Source: Micromonospora sp. PLK6-60 (lineage in GTDB: Bacteria > Actinomycetota > Actinomycetes > Mycobacteriales > Micromonosporaceae). From it: a stretch of DNA of 64,000 bases. This document shows, one piece after another, positions 44,983-52,553 of this stretch (position 1 is its first letter; each line of letters begins with the position of its first letter). Both the position numbers and the translations under genes were made by a program. The notes beneath the pieces were generated by a model, which ran no database searches, had not been told where the DNA came from, and saw only the letters and a list, made by a program, of their open reading frames with translations. The stretch lies in contig NZ_JAIOAA010000001.1 in NCBI RefSeq assembly GCF_019890675.1, positions 434,001 through 498,000 of the forward strand, in the 5' to 3' direction.

Positions 44983-47267
44983 TTCGCACCGCCGAAGACC
45001 AGGTGCAGGTTCTTGCGCAGCCCGTCGGCGTCGATCGGCTGGCTGCGGAAGCCCACGTGCCCGTCCGGGCGGATCAGGTACAGGGCGGTGCCGGTGACGC
45101 CGTAGCGGGCGCGGAACTCGCCGGCGGCGTCGCGCAGCACCGGTGGGGCGAGCAGCCGCGGCTGCGGGGCGTCCGGGTCGAGCAGCAGGTACGCGTCGAG
45201 CTCCCCCGCCGCCAGGGCGCGCAGGTCGGCGCAGATCTTCTCCACCGCGGCGACCGCCGCCTCGTCGGCCGAGCCGTCCGCGTACAGCAGGAGGGTGTGC
45301 CGGGTGCCGCGGGTGAGGTCACGCAGCCGCAGCGGGTGGCCGACGCCGCGGCGGCGCAGGCCGCCCACGTCCGGCGCCCGGTCGCCGGGGCGCGGGCCGG
45401 CCCGCAGGGCGTCGGGGTCGGTGACGGTCTCCCCGACCAGCGGGCTGTCGGCGTAGCTGAGCAGCATCGACATCTCCTGGAGGAACTGCCGCTTCAGGTC
45501 CTCGCGGTCCAGTTCGTCGGTGAACGCCATCCGCACCGCCCGGCCGACGATCTCCTCACCCTCCGGGCGCCGTTCGGTCTCATAGCTGTCCAGCAGCCCC
45601 GGCGCGGCCTTCCCGCGCACCGCCAGGGCCACCTTCCAGGCGAGGTTCCAGGCGTCCTGGATGCCGGTGTTCATGCCCTGCCCGCCGGCCGGCGGGTGCA
45701 GGTGGGCGGCGTCGCCGGCGACGAAGACCCGGCCGTCGCGGTAGCGGTCGACGATGCCGTGGCTGATCCGGAACACCGACGACCAGCGCAGGTTCGACGC
45801 GCGGGTGCCGGGCGGGGCCAGCCGGTCGATGGCGGCCTGCACGTCGGCGAGGGTCGGCTCGGCCAGTTCCTCGCTGAAGCCGGGCGGGGCGTCCTGGCCG
45901 CCGGTCTGGGCGAAGAACCTCGGTGGCGCGAGGGTGGCGATCCGGTAGCGGTTCTCGCCGCGCAGCGGCACGCAGACCAGCATGCCGTCCATCCGGCCGT
46001 CGGTTTCGTGCATGAACCGCAGCAGGTGCCCGTCGGGCATGTCCCAGTCCACGTCGACGTCGCCGAGCATGAACAGCTGCGGGAACCGGCCCAGCCCGCC
46101 GGTGAAGGTGAGCCCGAGCAGGTCGCGGACGGTGCTGTGCGCGCCGTCGCAGCCGAGCAGGTACTTCGCGCGTACCGTCTCCTGCCCGGCGGGGGTGTCG
46201 AGGGTGGCGGTGACGCCGTCGTCGTCCTGGGTGAAGGCGGTCAGCGCGGCGCCCCGGCGCGGACGTACGCCGAGGGTGGCCAGGCGTTCGGTGAGGATCC
46301 GCTCGGTCTCGTACTGGGGCAGGCCGAGGTGCGCGTACGGCAGCTCGGGCAGCTCCCAGCTCATCCGGTGCGTCTCGTGGCCGTTGACGAACACCATGTT
46401 GCCGGTCAGCCAGATGCCGGCGTCCATCGCCTCGCGGACGACGCCCTGCTCCTCCCAGAGCTCCATGGTGCGGCAGTGCACCCCGATCGCCTTGTCGGCG
46501 TGCGCGGGCGGGGTGGCCCGCTGCTCCACCAGCCGGCAGTCGACGCCGCGCCGGGCCAGCTCGATGGCGGCGGTCAGCCCGGTGGGCCCCGCCCCGACGA
46601 TGAGTACGTCCGTTGTCGTGTGCACGTCGCTCTCCTTGCCCGGTGTGCGGCCACGGTCGGGGAGGCCCACGCCGGCGGGGTCCGCCACGCCGTGGAACAG
46701 GCGGCGGCGGATCCGGAGCAGGAACGGGGCGATCGGCCCGGCCTCCTCCCGCGCGTGGGCCGGGTTGGCGATCCAGCGGTGGAACTCGGCGGCGCCGGTC
46801 CACTCGGCGAAGATGTGGAAGGTGTCGGAGTCGGGCTCGCGCAGCAGGTCCTCACGCAGATAGCCGGGCACGCCGGCCATCCGGTCCAGCACCTGCGGGT
46901 AGCCGTGGTCGAACTCGGCGCGCCGGGCCGCCGGCACGGTCAGCTCGACGTCCACGAAGACGGTCGAGCCGCCACCGGGCACGTCGCGCATCACCCGGCG
47001 GTCGCCGTCGGCGGGCGGTTCGCACAGCGGGCGGACGGCCTCGGCGAACCGCGCGGCGACCGGCCCCCGCTCGTAGTCGCGCAGGGCGGCCTCGTCGGTC
47101 CACTCGGTGACGACGACCCAGCAGCGCGGTGCGATGGCGTCGACGAGCAGGTCCCGCAGCAGGTTGCCGGGCAGCTCGCCGATCGCCGCGCGGGCCGCGT
47201 CCCAGGCGGAGGCCACGGCCGGTTCGCAGCCGGGGCGGGCCCGCAGCCGGACCATCGTCCTGATCAT
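44979..47267 (-). CDS. ABM-ABM-FAD monooxygenase fusion
   Basis: 762 aa from ATG 47267 (AAGGAGAA upstream). Residues about 1-95 and 110-195 are two ABM domains (RLRARPGCEPAVASAWDAA; VDVELTVPAARRAEFDHGYP). After a Pro/Gly linker, residues about 215-600 are an aromatic flavin hydroxylase: IVGAGPTGLTAAIELARRG, LGCDGAHSTVRDLL, VFVAGDAAHLHPPAGGQGMN; the C-terminal thioredoxin-like tail ends HLVFGGAK. The frame is continuous, so a fusion. However an internal GTG at 46625 carries its own AAGGAGAG and could make the 548-aa FAD enzyme alone. PgaE/RdmE/MtmOIV-type chemistry likely. Confidence 0.82.
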   Translation of the reverse strand: MIRTMVRLRARPGCEPAVASAWDAARAAIGELPGNLLRDLLVDAIAPRCWVVVTEWTDEAALRDYERGPVAARFAEAVRPLCEPPADGDRRVMRDVPGGGSTVFVDVELTVPAARRAEFDHGYPQVLDRMAGVPGYLREDLLREPDSDTFHIFAEWTGAAEFHRWIANPAHAREEAGPIAPFLLRIRRRLFHGVADPAGVGLPDRGRTPGKESDVHTTTDVLIVGAGPTGLTAAIELARRGVDCRLVEQRATPPAHADKAIGVHCRTMELWEEQGVVREAMDAGIWLTGNMVFVNGHETHRMSWELPELPYAHLGLPQYETERILTERLATLGVRPRRGAALTAFTQDDDGVTATLDTPAGQETVRAKYLLGCDGAHSTVRDLLGLTFTGGLGRFPQLFMLGDVDVDWDMPDGHLLRFMHETDGRMDGMLVCVPLRGENRYRIATLAPPRFFAQTGGQDAPPGFSEELAEPTLADVQAAIDRLAPPGTRASNLRWSSVFRISHGIVDRYRDGRVFVAGDAAHLHPPAGGQGMNTGIQDAWNLAWKVALAVRGKAAPGLLDSYETERRPEGEEIVGRAVRMAFTDELDREDLKRQFLQEMSMLLSYADSPLVGETVTDPDALRAGPRPGDRAPDVGGLRRRGVGHPLRLRDLTRGTRHTLLLYADGSADEAAVAAVEKICADLRALAAGELDAYLLLDPDAPQPRLLAPPVLRDAAGEFRARYGVTGTALYLIRPDGHVGFRSQPIDADGLRKNLHLVFGGAK
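46623..46640 (-). promoter_or_regulatory. Internal ribosome binding site and GTG start within the monooxygenase fusion
   Basis: On the minus strand, AAGGAGAG lies six bases before an in-frame GTG whose first base is 46625. It precisely precedes the FAD domain (VHTTTDVLIVGAGPTG), so the flavin enzyme may be translated separately as well as in the fusion. Confidence 0.6.
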
Positions 47268-47395
47268 GTGGTTCTCCTTCGACGGCGCGTGCTGCGACCC
47301 TGCCGAAGGTCGCGTCATCCCGCCGTCACCGCGGACCGGCGATCAGTCCGCCGCCGGTGACGCCCCGGGGACGCAGCCGGTGTCCCCGCGCGGAC

Positions 47396-47430
47396 GGGCC
47401 CGCCCGCCGCGGTCGGCGGCGGACGGGCCC
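47396..47430 (-). terminator. Terminator after the glycosyltransferase gene
   Basis: 15-bp stem with one mismatch (47396-47410 with 47416-47430), five-base loop. It sits 27 bases past the glycosyltransferase stop and separates it from the polyketide tailoring operon, in a 189-base gap (47268-47456) otherwise without a recognisable gene. Confidence 0.65.
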
Positions 47431-47456
47431 GGGGTGCCGGCGATCCGGCCGGCCGG

Positions 47457-48341
47457 TCAGCGGCCGGCGCCCCCGCCGGGTGCGACGCCCTCGGTCGGCG
47501 CGGCGTCCACGGTGGGCGCGGCGTCGGTCGGCACGGTCTCGGCGCTGGGCGCGGCGTCGGTCGGCACGGTCTCCGCGCCGGGCGCGGCGTCGGTCGGCAT
47601 GGCGTCCACGGTGGGCGCGGCGGTCCGGCCGGGCCGGGCCTGGTCGGCCCGGCCGGTGGCCCGCAGGTACGCGTGGCGCAGCAGCGGCCGGTAGACCCGG
47701 GCCGAGTCGGCCAGCGCGCTGAAGTGCGACGACGAGTTGCCGGCCAGGTACCGGGTGGCCACGGTGGCCTGCTCGACCCGGTCGCCGGCCTGCACCGCCG
47801 CCAGCAGCACGGCCATCTCGTAGTCGAACCGGTCACCCGGCACGCCGAGCAGCCAGTCCAGCCGGGCGGCCGGGAAGCCGCGCAGCCCGGTCTGGGTGTC
47901 GCGCACGTCGTGGCCGGTGACCGCGCGGAACAGCAGCCGGGTGGCGCCGTTGCCGAGCCGGCTGCGCAGCGGCACCCGCCCGGTGAACCGGCGGACGCCC
48001 AGCACGACCGCGCCGGTCGCCCGGACCCGCTCGGCCACCCGCAGGATGTCCTCGGTGCGGTGCTGCCCGTCGGCGTCGGCGCACACCACGTCCTGACCGG
48101 GGAGGGTGCGCAGCGCGTACCGGAACCCGGTGCGCAGGGCCACGCCCTTGCCCAGGTTCCGGCGGTGGCGCAGCACGGTGGCGCCCCGGTCGCGGGCCGC
48201 GCGCAGCGCGTCGACCGGCGCCGGGCCGGTGCTGCCGTCGTCGACCACCACCACGGTCAGGTCGGGGGCGGCGGCGCGCAGGTCGGCGACCAGCGTGGGC
48301 AGCGCATCGCCGGGCTGGCACACGGGCAGCAGGATGATCAT
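47457..48341 (-). CDS. Glycosyltransferase family 2 with 11-residue repeat tail
   Basis: 294 aa. GT-A fold: IILLPVCQPGDALPTLVADL, VVVVDDGSTGP, NLGKGVALRTGFRYAL, and the DXD-type CADADGQH. Resembles dolichyl/polyprenyl-phosphate glycosyltransferases (DPM1-like) but without visible membrane helices. The last about 55 residues contain near-perfect repeats of PTDAAP(G/S/T)AETV. ATG 48341 follows GGAGAGGA. Confidence 0.85.
   Translation of the reverse strand: MIILLPVCQPGDALPTLVADLRAAAPDLTVVVVDDGSTGPAPVDALRAARDRGATVLRHRRNLGKGVALRTGFRYALRTLPGQDVVCADADGQHRTEDILRVAERVRATGAVVLGVRRFTGRVPLRSRLGNGATRLLFRAVTGHDVRDTQTGLRGFPAARLDWLLGVPGDRFDYEMAVLLAAVQAGDRVEQATVATRYLAGNSSSHFSALADSARVYRPLLRHAYLRATGRADQARPGRTAAPTVDAMPTDAAPGAETVPTDAAPSAETVPTDAAPTVDAAPTEGVAPGGGAGR
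47481..47612. repeat. 33-base tandem repeat in the glycosyltransferase 3' end
   Basis: Units at 47514-47546, 47547-47579 and 47580-47612 (each 33 bases), with a degenerate further part up to 47481. Encodes the 11-residue repeat at the glycosyltransferase C-terminus. Such arrays can change copy number between strains. Confidence 0.8.
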
Positions 48342-48444
48342 CGTGGTCCTCTCCACACCGGAGGGGCCGTGGTGACGGCCCGGCCGGCGCACGGGCGGGG
48401 GCGGACGTCGCCCGTCATCGACGGGTGCCGCTGGGCGACGGCGC

Positions 48445-49170
48445 TCACATACCCAGTTCGGCCCGTCGCCTCGCATCCGGCCCGTGGTCGATCGCGGCGG
48501 CGCCGGCCGGGGCGCGCCGGACGACGCCCCACCGCCGCGCCCGGCGCAGGGCGGCCACCATGGCCCGCTCGCGGCGGATCAGGGCCGCGTGGTCGCCGAC
48601 CCCGAGGTACGCCAGCCGGCAGGCGAGCCGGGCGACCCGCTCCGCCCCGGCCGCACCCGGTGGTTCTCCCCCGGTGGCCGGCACGTCGAGCAGGGCGGGC
48701 CCGCGCAGGCCCAGCACCCGGCCGGCGAGCAGCCGGATGCGGGGCAGGTGCCCGGCGTGCGAGACGATGCCCAGCGGTCGCGCCGCGTCGAACTGCCACC
48801 CGGCCAGCAGGCCGTCCCCGGCGGTGTGCACCAGGTTCTCCAGTGTGCTGCGCGACCGGTTCTCCACCCGCAGGTCGGCGTAGCGGTGCAGGCCGGCGGC
48901 GCGGGCGGCGCGCCACATCAGGTCGGCCTCCCGGCTGCCGGGCGGTGGCGCCGGCGCACCCTCGCCCGCCTCGCTCCACCCGCCGGTGAACACGATGCGC
49001 GGCGGCCGGCCGTGCCGGGCCGCGTGCCGGAACGCGGCCTCGTGGGCGGCGATGTGGGCGGCGGCGGCGTCGACCCGGGCCAGGCTGGCGGGGGTGAGCG
49101 CGTAGCGGTCGCCGGCGCGGTGCACGCCCCGCCCGAAGACGACGAGGACCAGAGCGGTCGGCGGTGTCAT
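48445..49170 (-). CDS. YdcF-family (DUF218) protein
   Basis: 241 aa. LVLVVFGRGVHRAG opening, RIVFTGGWSEAG, RVENRSRSTLENL and GIVSHAGHLPRIRLLAG are the DUF218/ElyC-like fold motifs (the ENxSxST motif is ENRSRST). Homologues act in envelope or vitamin-B12-related metabolism; here unknown. No membrane anchor visible. Confidence 0.83.
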   Translation of the reverse strand: MTPPTALVLVVFGRGVHRAGDRYALTPASLARVDAAAAHIAAHEAAFRHAARHGRPPRIVFTGGWSEAGEGAPAPPPGSREADLMWRAARAAGLHRYADLRVENRSRSTLENLVHTAGDGLLAGWQFDAARPLGIVSHAGHLPRIRLLAGRVLGLRGPALLDVPATGGEPPGAAGAERVARLACRLAYLGVGDHAALIRRERAMVAALRRARRWGVVRRAPAGAAAIDHGPDARRRAELGM

Positions 49171-49215
49171 GGGCCTCCCGGGACGGCTGCCCGTCGAGGG
49201 TACTCCGGCCGTGCG

Positions 49216-50472
49216 TCAGGCCGGCGCGGCCAGGCCGGCCAGCCCGACGAGACCGGGCACCGGGGCGCGGCCGAGTTCCCCGCCGCTGGTGGTGTCGTGC
49301 CAGCTCACCGCCGCCGCCTGGCCGACGTGCAGGCGGCGGCCGTCGGGGCTGAGCACCAACCCGGTGGCGGGCTGGGGCAGCGGCCAGGCGCCGACCGGGC
49401 GCAGGGTGGCGAGGTCCACCACGCGTACGGTCGGGCCGGCGCCGACGAAGAGCCGGTCCCGGCCGGCGACCGCGTACCCGGTCGCGGTGGGGCCGGGGGC
49501 GAGCGTGGCGGTCCGGCGTACGGCCAGCTCCTCGGTGGAGATCTCGGCGAGGGCGCCCGACGTGACCTCGGCGACGAGCAGCCGGGTGCCGTCCGGGGTG
49601 AGCGCCATCGTGTGGCCGGCCGCGGCGGCCGCCCCGAACGGGTGCGGCAGGTCGACGCAGTACGCCCACCGCTCGGCGAGGTTCAGGGTGTGCACGAAGG
49701 CGTGCACGTTGCCCGGTCGGCCGCTGACCAGGTCCCGGGTGTGCCGGTGGTCGGCCTGGTGGGTGTAGAGCGTGTAGAGCACCCGCCGGTCCGGGGCGAG
49801 CACGGCGTGCCGGCCGTCGCCGCGCATCTCCTCCTCCGCGCCGGGCGGCACCGGTGTCTTGTTGCGGGTGCTGAGCGGGCCGGGTGTGCCGGTGGCGAGG
49901 TCGACGACGCGGACCCGGTAGCGGTCCGGCGCGGCCGCCGGCAGCCATTCCAGCACGAACAGCCCGGTCTGGTCGGCGCTGAACGCCTCGGGCACGTGGT
50001 TGCCGGCCAGGCGCAGCCGGTGCCGGATCCCGGTGGCGTCGACGACCAGCACCGGGCTGGCGGTGCGCCCCGCCGGCCGGTCGGTGGCCGCCCGGGCGTC
50101 CGGGGTGAGCGCCACCGTCGTGCCGTCGGTGGAGACGGCCTGCGGCAGCCAGCGTCCGGCGAGGGTGATCGGTGCGGAGCGGCGGCCGGTGCCGGTGTCG
50201 ATCCGGGTGAGGGTGGTGTCGGTGCCGGCGGTGGTGGTCGCCCACAGCGCCGACCCGTCGGCGGTGGCCAGGGCGTTCGGCACGGTCCGCCGGTCCGCGC
50301 CGCGCAGCACGGCCACCCCGCCGTCCACCTCGGCCAGCAGCGGGTCGGGCACCGCGACGGCGGGCTGCGCGGTGGCGGTGCGCTCGGGTCCGCAGCCGGC
50401 CACCGTGGCGAGGCCGGCGCCGGCGAGCACGGTCAGCAGGGTACGGCGGTGCAGCGGTGTCGTGGCCATCAT
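49216..50472 (-). CDS. Secreted lipoprotein with beta-propeller (WD40/YVTN-like)
   Basis: 418 aa. Signal peptide with lipobox (LLTVLAGAGLATVAGC, lipidation at Cys in AGC, residue about 27). The mature part has six to seven beta-propeller repeats, e.g. LALTPDAR, MALTPDGTRLLVAE and GLVLSPDGRRLHVGQ. Surface binding role; partner unknown. Double ATG at 50472/50469. Divergent from an ECF sigma operon. Confidence 0.82.
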   Translation of the reverse strand: MMATTPLHRRTLLTVLAGAGLATVAGCGPERTATAQPAVAVPDPLLAEVDGGVAVLRGADRRTVPNALATADGSALWATTTAGTDTTLTRIDTGTGRRSAPITLAGRWLPQAVSTDGTTVALTPDARAATDRPAGRTASPVLVVDATGIRHRLRLAGNHVPEAFSADQTGLFVLEWLPAAAPDRYRVRVVDLATGTPGPLSTRNKTPVPPGAEEEMRGDGRHAVLAPDRRVLYTLYTHQADHRHTRDLVSGRPGNVHAFVHTLNLAERWAYCVDLPHPFGAAAAAGHTMALTPDGTRLLVAEVTSGALAEISTEELAVRRTATLAPGPTATGYAVAGRDRLFVGAGPTVRVVDLATLRPVGAWPLPQPATGLVLSPDGRRLHVGQAAAVSWHDTTSGGELGRAPVPGLVGLAGLAAPA

Positions 50473-50494
50473 GTCCGGACGACACCGGCCGGCC

Positions 50495-50531
50495 CGCCCG
50501 GGTTCCACCGGTCGAGGGTGGAACCCGGGCG
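50495..50531. promoter_or_regulatory. Strong hairpin in the divergent lipoprotein/ECF region
   Basis: Perfect 15-bp inverted repeat (50495-50509 with 50517-50531), seven-base loop, between divergent genes. In this position it is not a terminator; it may act as an operator or as a 5' UTR structure controlling translation of the sigma factor. Confidence 0.5.
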
Positions 50532-50571
50532 GCGCGAGCGGTGTCATGAGGGTGCACGACGGAGGTGCCCA

Positions 50572-51126
50572 CTGGACGACGCAGAGTTCGTCAGCCGCGC
50601 GCGGACCGGTGACCTGGAGGCGTACGAAGCCCTGGTCGCCCGGCACAGCGCGGCCGCGTACCGGACGGCGGTGCTGCTCGGCGCGGGTTCCGACGCCGAG
50701 GACGTCATCCAGGAGGCGTTCGTGAAGGGGTACCGCAGCCTCTCCCGCTACCGGGGGGCGTCGTCGTTCCGCTCCTGGCTGCTGGCGATCGTCGCCAACG
50801 AGACCCGCAACCTGCACCGCTCCCGCAGCCGCCGCGACGGCCTCGCCCTGCGGATGGCCGCGGTGAGTTCCGGGTCGGCGCAGGTCGCCGACGGCGGGGT
50901 GGACGCCGTCCTCGCCGGGGAGCGCCGGGCCGCGCTGGTCCGGGCGCTGCGCCTGCTGCCGGTACGCGACCGCGAGGTGATCGTCTGCCGGTTCTTCCTC
51001 GACCTGTCCGAGGACGAGACGGTGGCGATGCTGGGCTGGCCCCGGGGCACGGTGAAGTCGCGGACCTCCCGGGCGCTGGCCAAGCTGCGCGACCTGCTCG
51101 ACCGCGAGGAGGTCCGCAGTGGCTGA
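50572..51126 (+). CDS. ECF sigma factor with apparent CTG start
   Basis: 184 aa. Region 2 (EAYEALVARHSAAAYRTAVLLGAG, split, and DAEDVIQEAFVKGYRSLSRY), region 4 (LPVRDREVIVCRFFLDLSEDE). No ATG, GTG or TTG is positioned in frame near the conserved N-terminus: the frame starts DDAEFVSRARTGD after CTG at 50572, which has GGAGG six bases upstream. A GTG is out of frame. CTG initiation is rare; expression may be intentionally weak. Stop overlaps the next gene. Confidence 0.8.
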   Translation: MDDAEFVSRARTGDLEAYEALVARHSAAAYRTAVLLGAGSDAEDVIQEAFVKGYRSLSRYRGASSFRSWLLAIVANETRNLHRSRSRRDGLALRMAAVSSGSAQVADGGVDAVLAGERRAALVRALRLLPVRDREVIVCRFFLDLSEDETVAMLGWPRGTVKSRTSRALAKLRDLLDREEVRSG

Positions 51127-51832
51127 ACTCGAACGGGAGCTGCGGGAGCTGGCCGCCTGGCTGGAGACACCCCCCACGCCGGACGTGACCGCCCGGGTAC
51201 ACGCCCGGCTGGCCGCCCCGCCGCCGCCCCGCCGCCGGTGGCGCTACTGGGTCGCCGCTGGGCTGGCCGCGCTGCTGGTGGCGGTGCTGCCGCCCGGCCG
51301 GGCCGCCCTCGCCGACGCCGTGGCGGGCCTGCTGCGCTTCGCCGGGGTCACCATCGTCAGCTCGGCGCCGCCGCCGACGGCCGACCCGTCGCCGTTGCCG
51401 TCGCAGCGGACCGCCGGCCGCACCGAGGCGCAGCGGCAGGTCCGGTTCCCGATCCGGTTGCCGGCCCGGCTCGGCCCGCCCGAACGGGTGCTGGTCGCCG
51501 ACCCGGACGGGACGGGCGCGTACCGGGTGGCCACGCTGCTCTACCGCGGCGGGACGCTGCGGCTCGACGCGTACGACGGGCGCCTGGACCCGGTGTTCCT
51601 CAAGGGGGCCGCCGGTCCGGACGTGATCCCGGTCGAGGTCGGTGGCGACTTCGCGGTGTGGGTGGCCGGCCCGCACACCCTCACGTACGTGGACCGGGGC
51701 GGCACGACGCGGGTGGAGACCGCCCGGCTGGCCGCCTCGACGCTGATCTGGCAGGACGCCGGGGTGTGCTACCGGCTGGAGGGTGAACTGTCCCGGGACG
51801 AGGCGATCGCGATCGCCCAGTCACTAGGTTGA
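51119..51832 (+). CDS. Putative membrane anti-sigma factor (DUF4367-like)
   Basis: 237 aa. A short cytosolic N-terminus (MAELERELRELAAWL), one helix (residues about 42-62, WVAAGLAALLVAVLPPGRAAL), then an extracytoplasmic domain of the DUF4367 look (VRFPIRLPARLGPPERVLVAD, YRLEGELSRDEAIAIAQSL). GTG 51119 lies within the sigma factor's 3' end, as typical sigma/anti-sigma pairs overlap. No zinc-binding HxxxCxxC motif. Confidence 0.8.
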   Translation: MAELERELRELAAWLETPPTPDVTARVHARLAAPPPPRRRWRYWVAAGLAALLVAVLPPGRAALADAVAGLLRFAGVTIVSSAPPPTADPSPLPSQRTAGRTEAQRQVRFPIRLPARLGPPERVLVADPDGTGAYRVATLLYRGGTLRLDAYDGRLDPVFLKGAAGPDVIPVEVGGDFAVWVAGPHTLTYVDRGGTTRVETARLAASTLIWQDAGVCYRLEGELSRDEAIAIAQSLG

Positions 51833-51843
51833 GGAAGGTCGGC

Positions 51844-52368
51844 ATGGACACAGGTGAACCGAGGCGCTCGCGGTGCCGGCGGCTGGCGGCGTTCGCGCTG
51901 GTCGGCGCGGCGACGCTGGCCGGCTGCCGGGCCGCCCCCGCCGAACCGGCGTCGTCCGGCACACCGGCGGGCGACCGGCCGGCGGTCGTCGCCGGCGGCG
52001 GGGCGGGCTGCCCGGCGACGGCCCGGCTGCCCGAGCCGGGCGGGTCGCTGGAGCGGCAGGGCAGCGGGGACGGCGCGACGCTGTGGGCGCTGTTCTTCCC
52101 CCGCACGCCGGTGCTCAGCCCGGGCACCGAGGTCAAGGTGGCCTGGCGGATGACCGGCAGCGGTGACCTCGCCATCAGCGCCACCGGGCCGGACGGGACC
52201 ACCGTCGCGCCCGCCTGGGGCCCCGAGTCACACGGTGCCAGCAGTTGGCAGCGTCCCGGCCAGGAGTGGGGCACCGGCTGGTCCTTCCCCACCGCCGGCT
52301 GCTGGACGATCACCGCGCGACGCGGCGACGTGTCCGGGGCGCTGGTGGTGCGGGTGGCGGACGCCTGA
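51844..52368 (+). CDS. Lipoprotein, unknown function
   Basis: 174 aa. Signal peptide with lipobox ALVGAATLAGC (Cys at about residue 27), then a beta-sandwich-like domain (DGATLWALFFPRTPVLSPG, TGPDGTTVAPAWGP). ATG 51844 follows GAGGAAGG. Third gene of the ECF operon; perhaps a signal or effector acting with the anti-sigma factor. Confidence 0.72.
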   Translation: MDTGEPRRSRCRRLAAFALVGAATLAGCRAAPAEPASSGTPAGDRPAVVAGGGAGCPATARLPEPGGSLERQGSGDGATLWALFFPRTPVLSPGTEVKVAWRMTGSGDLAISATGPDGTTVAPAWGPESHGASSWQRPGQEWGTGWSFPTAGCWTITARRGDVSGALVVRVADA

Positions 52369-52553
52369 GGGATGGCGGCCGGGCCGTCCGGTGCGGCCGG
52401 GGCTGCGCTCCGGGTGCGCCGGCATCGGCCGGACGGCTCAGGAACACGATCCCGGGCCGGCGGACGCTTGACGGATCCGCCTCCGGTGCGGGTGGATGGA
52501 GGTCGATCATCCGATCCCCCTCGCTACCAGGCAAAATCCCTCGGAGGATGCAC

